Below, piece after piece: positions 22,913 through 23,315 of a stretch of 23,315 bases of DNA. How positions within the stretch are numbered: the first letter of the stretch is position 1; the number at the start of each line of letters is the position of its first letter. Source of the stretch: Oscillospiraceae bacterium (GTDB lineage Bacteria; Bacillota; Clostridia; Oscillospirales; Oscillospiraceae). Made by a program: the position numbers and the translations under genes. The notes beneath the pieces are model-generated. The model saw only the letters and a list, made by a program, of their open reading frames with translations. It was not told the origin of the DNA and did no database searches. The stretch is taken from NCBI GenBank assembly GCA_017936205.1, contig JAGBGB010000280.1, forward strand, positions 1 through 23,315. Direction: 5' to 3'.

Positions 22913-23315
22913 ATGTCAGGTCATTCCAAATGGCATAACATTCAGAAAACCAAGGGCGCACAGGATGCCAAGCGTGCTGCTGCGTTCACCAAGATCGCTA
23001 AGGAAATGTATGTAGCCGTTAAGGAAGGCGGCGGTTCCACCGACCCCAACTACAACTCCCGTCTGGCTACCGTTATCACCAAGGCAAAGGCTGCCAATAT
23101 GCCCAACGACAACATTAAGCGTGTTCTGGACAAGGCAGGCAACGCAGGCTCCGGTGATGCATACGAATCCATCGTTTATGAAGGCTACGGCCCCAACGGC
23201 ATTGCAGTGATCGTTGAGACCATGACCGACAGCCGCAACCGTACTGCCGGTAATGTTCGCCACCACTTCGATAAGTACGGCGGCAAGCTGGGTGCATCCG
23301 GCTGCGTGTCCTGGA
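22913..23315 (+). CDS. YebC/PmpR family regulator or translation factor, cut by window edge
   Basis: 134 codons are visible, open to the right edge. The N-terminus [20 protein letters not shown] is the family hallmark, followed by [21 protein letters not shown] and [15 protein letters not shown]. Members act as DNA-binding regulators or, by more recent work, as ribosome-associated factors that relieve stalling at proline stretches. The full protein should be about 240 aa. ATG at 22913 has GAAGGGAAG upstream. It has its own promoter and is not part of the trmK pair. Confidence 0.95.
   Translation, partial: MSGHSKWHNIQKTKGAQDAKRAAAFTKIAKEMYVAVKEGGGSTDPNYNSRLATVITKAKAANMPNDNIKRVLDKAGNAGSGDAYESIVYEGYGPNGIAVIVETMTDSRNRTAGNVRHHFDKYGGKLGASGCVSW

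Overview
The window looks like a stretch of chromosome from a spore-forming Firmicute of the class Clostridia, most likely Oscillospiraceae/Ruminococcaceae. That placement is inference. It rests on spoIVA, an rny gene with strong AGGAGG ribosome sites, a two-domain U32 protein, a hybrid-cluster-type DUF1858 protein, and moderately GC-rich codon use. No plasmid, phage or integrase gene is visible. Most of the content is housekeeping.

Positions 1-11091 (minus strand) hold one long, tightly packed gene string read right to left: U32 peptidase-like RNA hydroxylase, maf, mreC, mreD, mrdA (PBP2), an inositol-monophosphatase-family gene, an M3-type metallopeptidase lipoprotein, mnmE, and a Fic-domain gene that runs off the left edge. 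Gaps are 9-30 bp or the genes overlap, and an extended -10 promoter lies in front of the U32 gene. The string mixes cell elongation (MreC/MreD/PBP2), RNA modification (U32, MnmE), nucleotide sanitation (Maf) and an exported peptidase. No mreB is next to mreC.

Positions 11092-15330: a divergent plus-strand pair (an unrecognised polytopic membrane protein, then rpiB) converges on a small minus-strand lipoprotein through a shared bidirectional terminator. A consensus promoter then drives a long leader, with strong predicted stem-loops, into rny (RNase Y), which ends at a 20-bp perfect terminator stem.

Positions 15331-19069: two small membrane proteins on the minus strand (79 and 50 aa, the latter easily missed), a histidine-phosphatase/GNAT fusion, and spoIVA. 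A sigma-E-like promoter sits inside a hairpin that pairs the spoIVA ribosome binding site.

Positions 19070-23315: a D-aminoacylase-family amidohydrolase (minus), a DUF1858 redox-disulfide protein with an excellent promoter, the overlapping pair trmK and a Nif3-like gene, and the start of a YebC/PmpR gene cut by the right edge.

The most unusual structure is a roughly 210-bp palindromic, MITE-like element present three times (about 15688, 18846 and 21076), always between genes. It has inverted arms and two internal perfect hairpins, and one copy is inverted relative to the other two.
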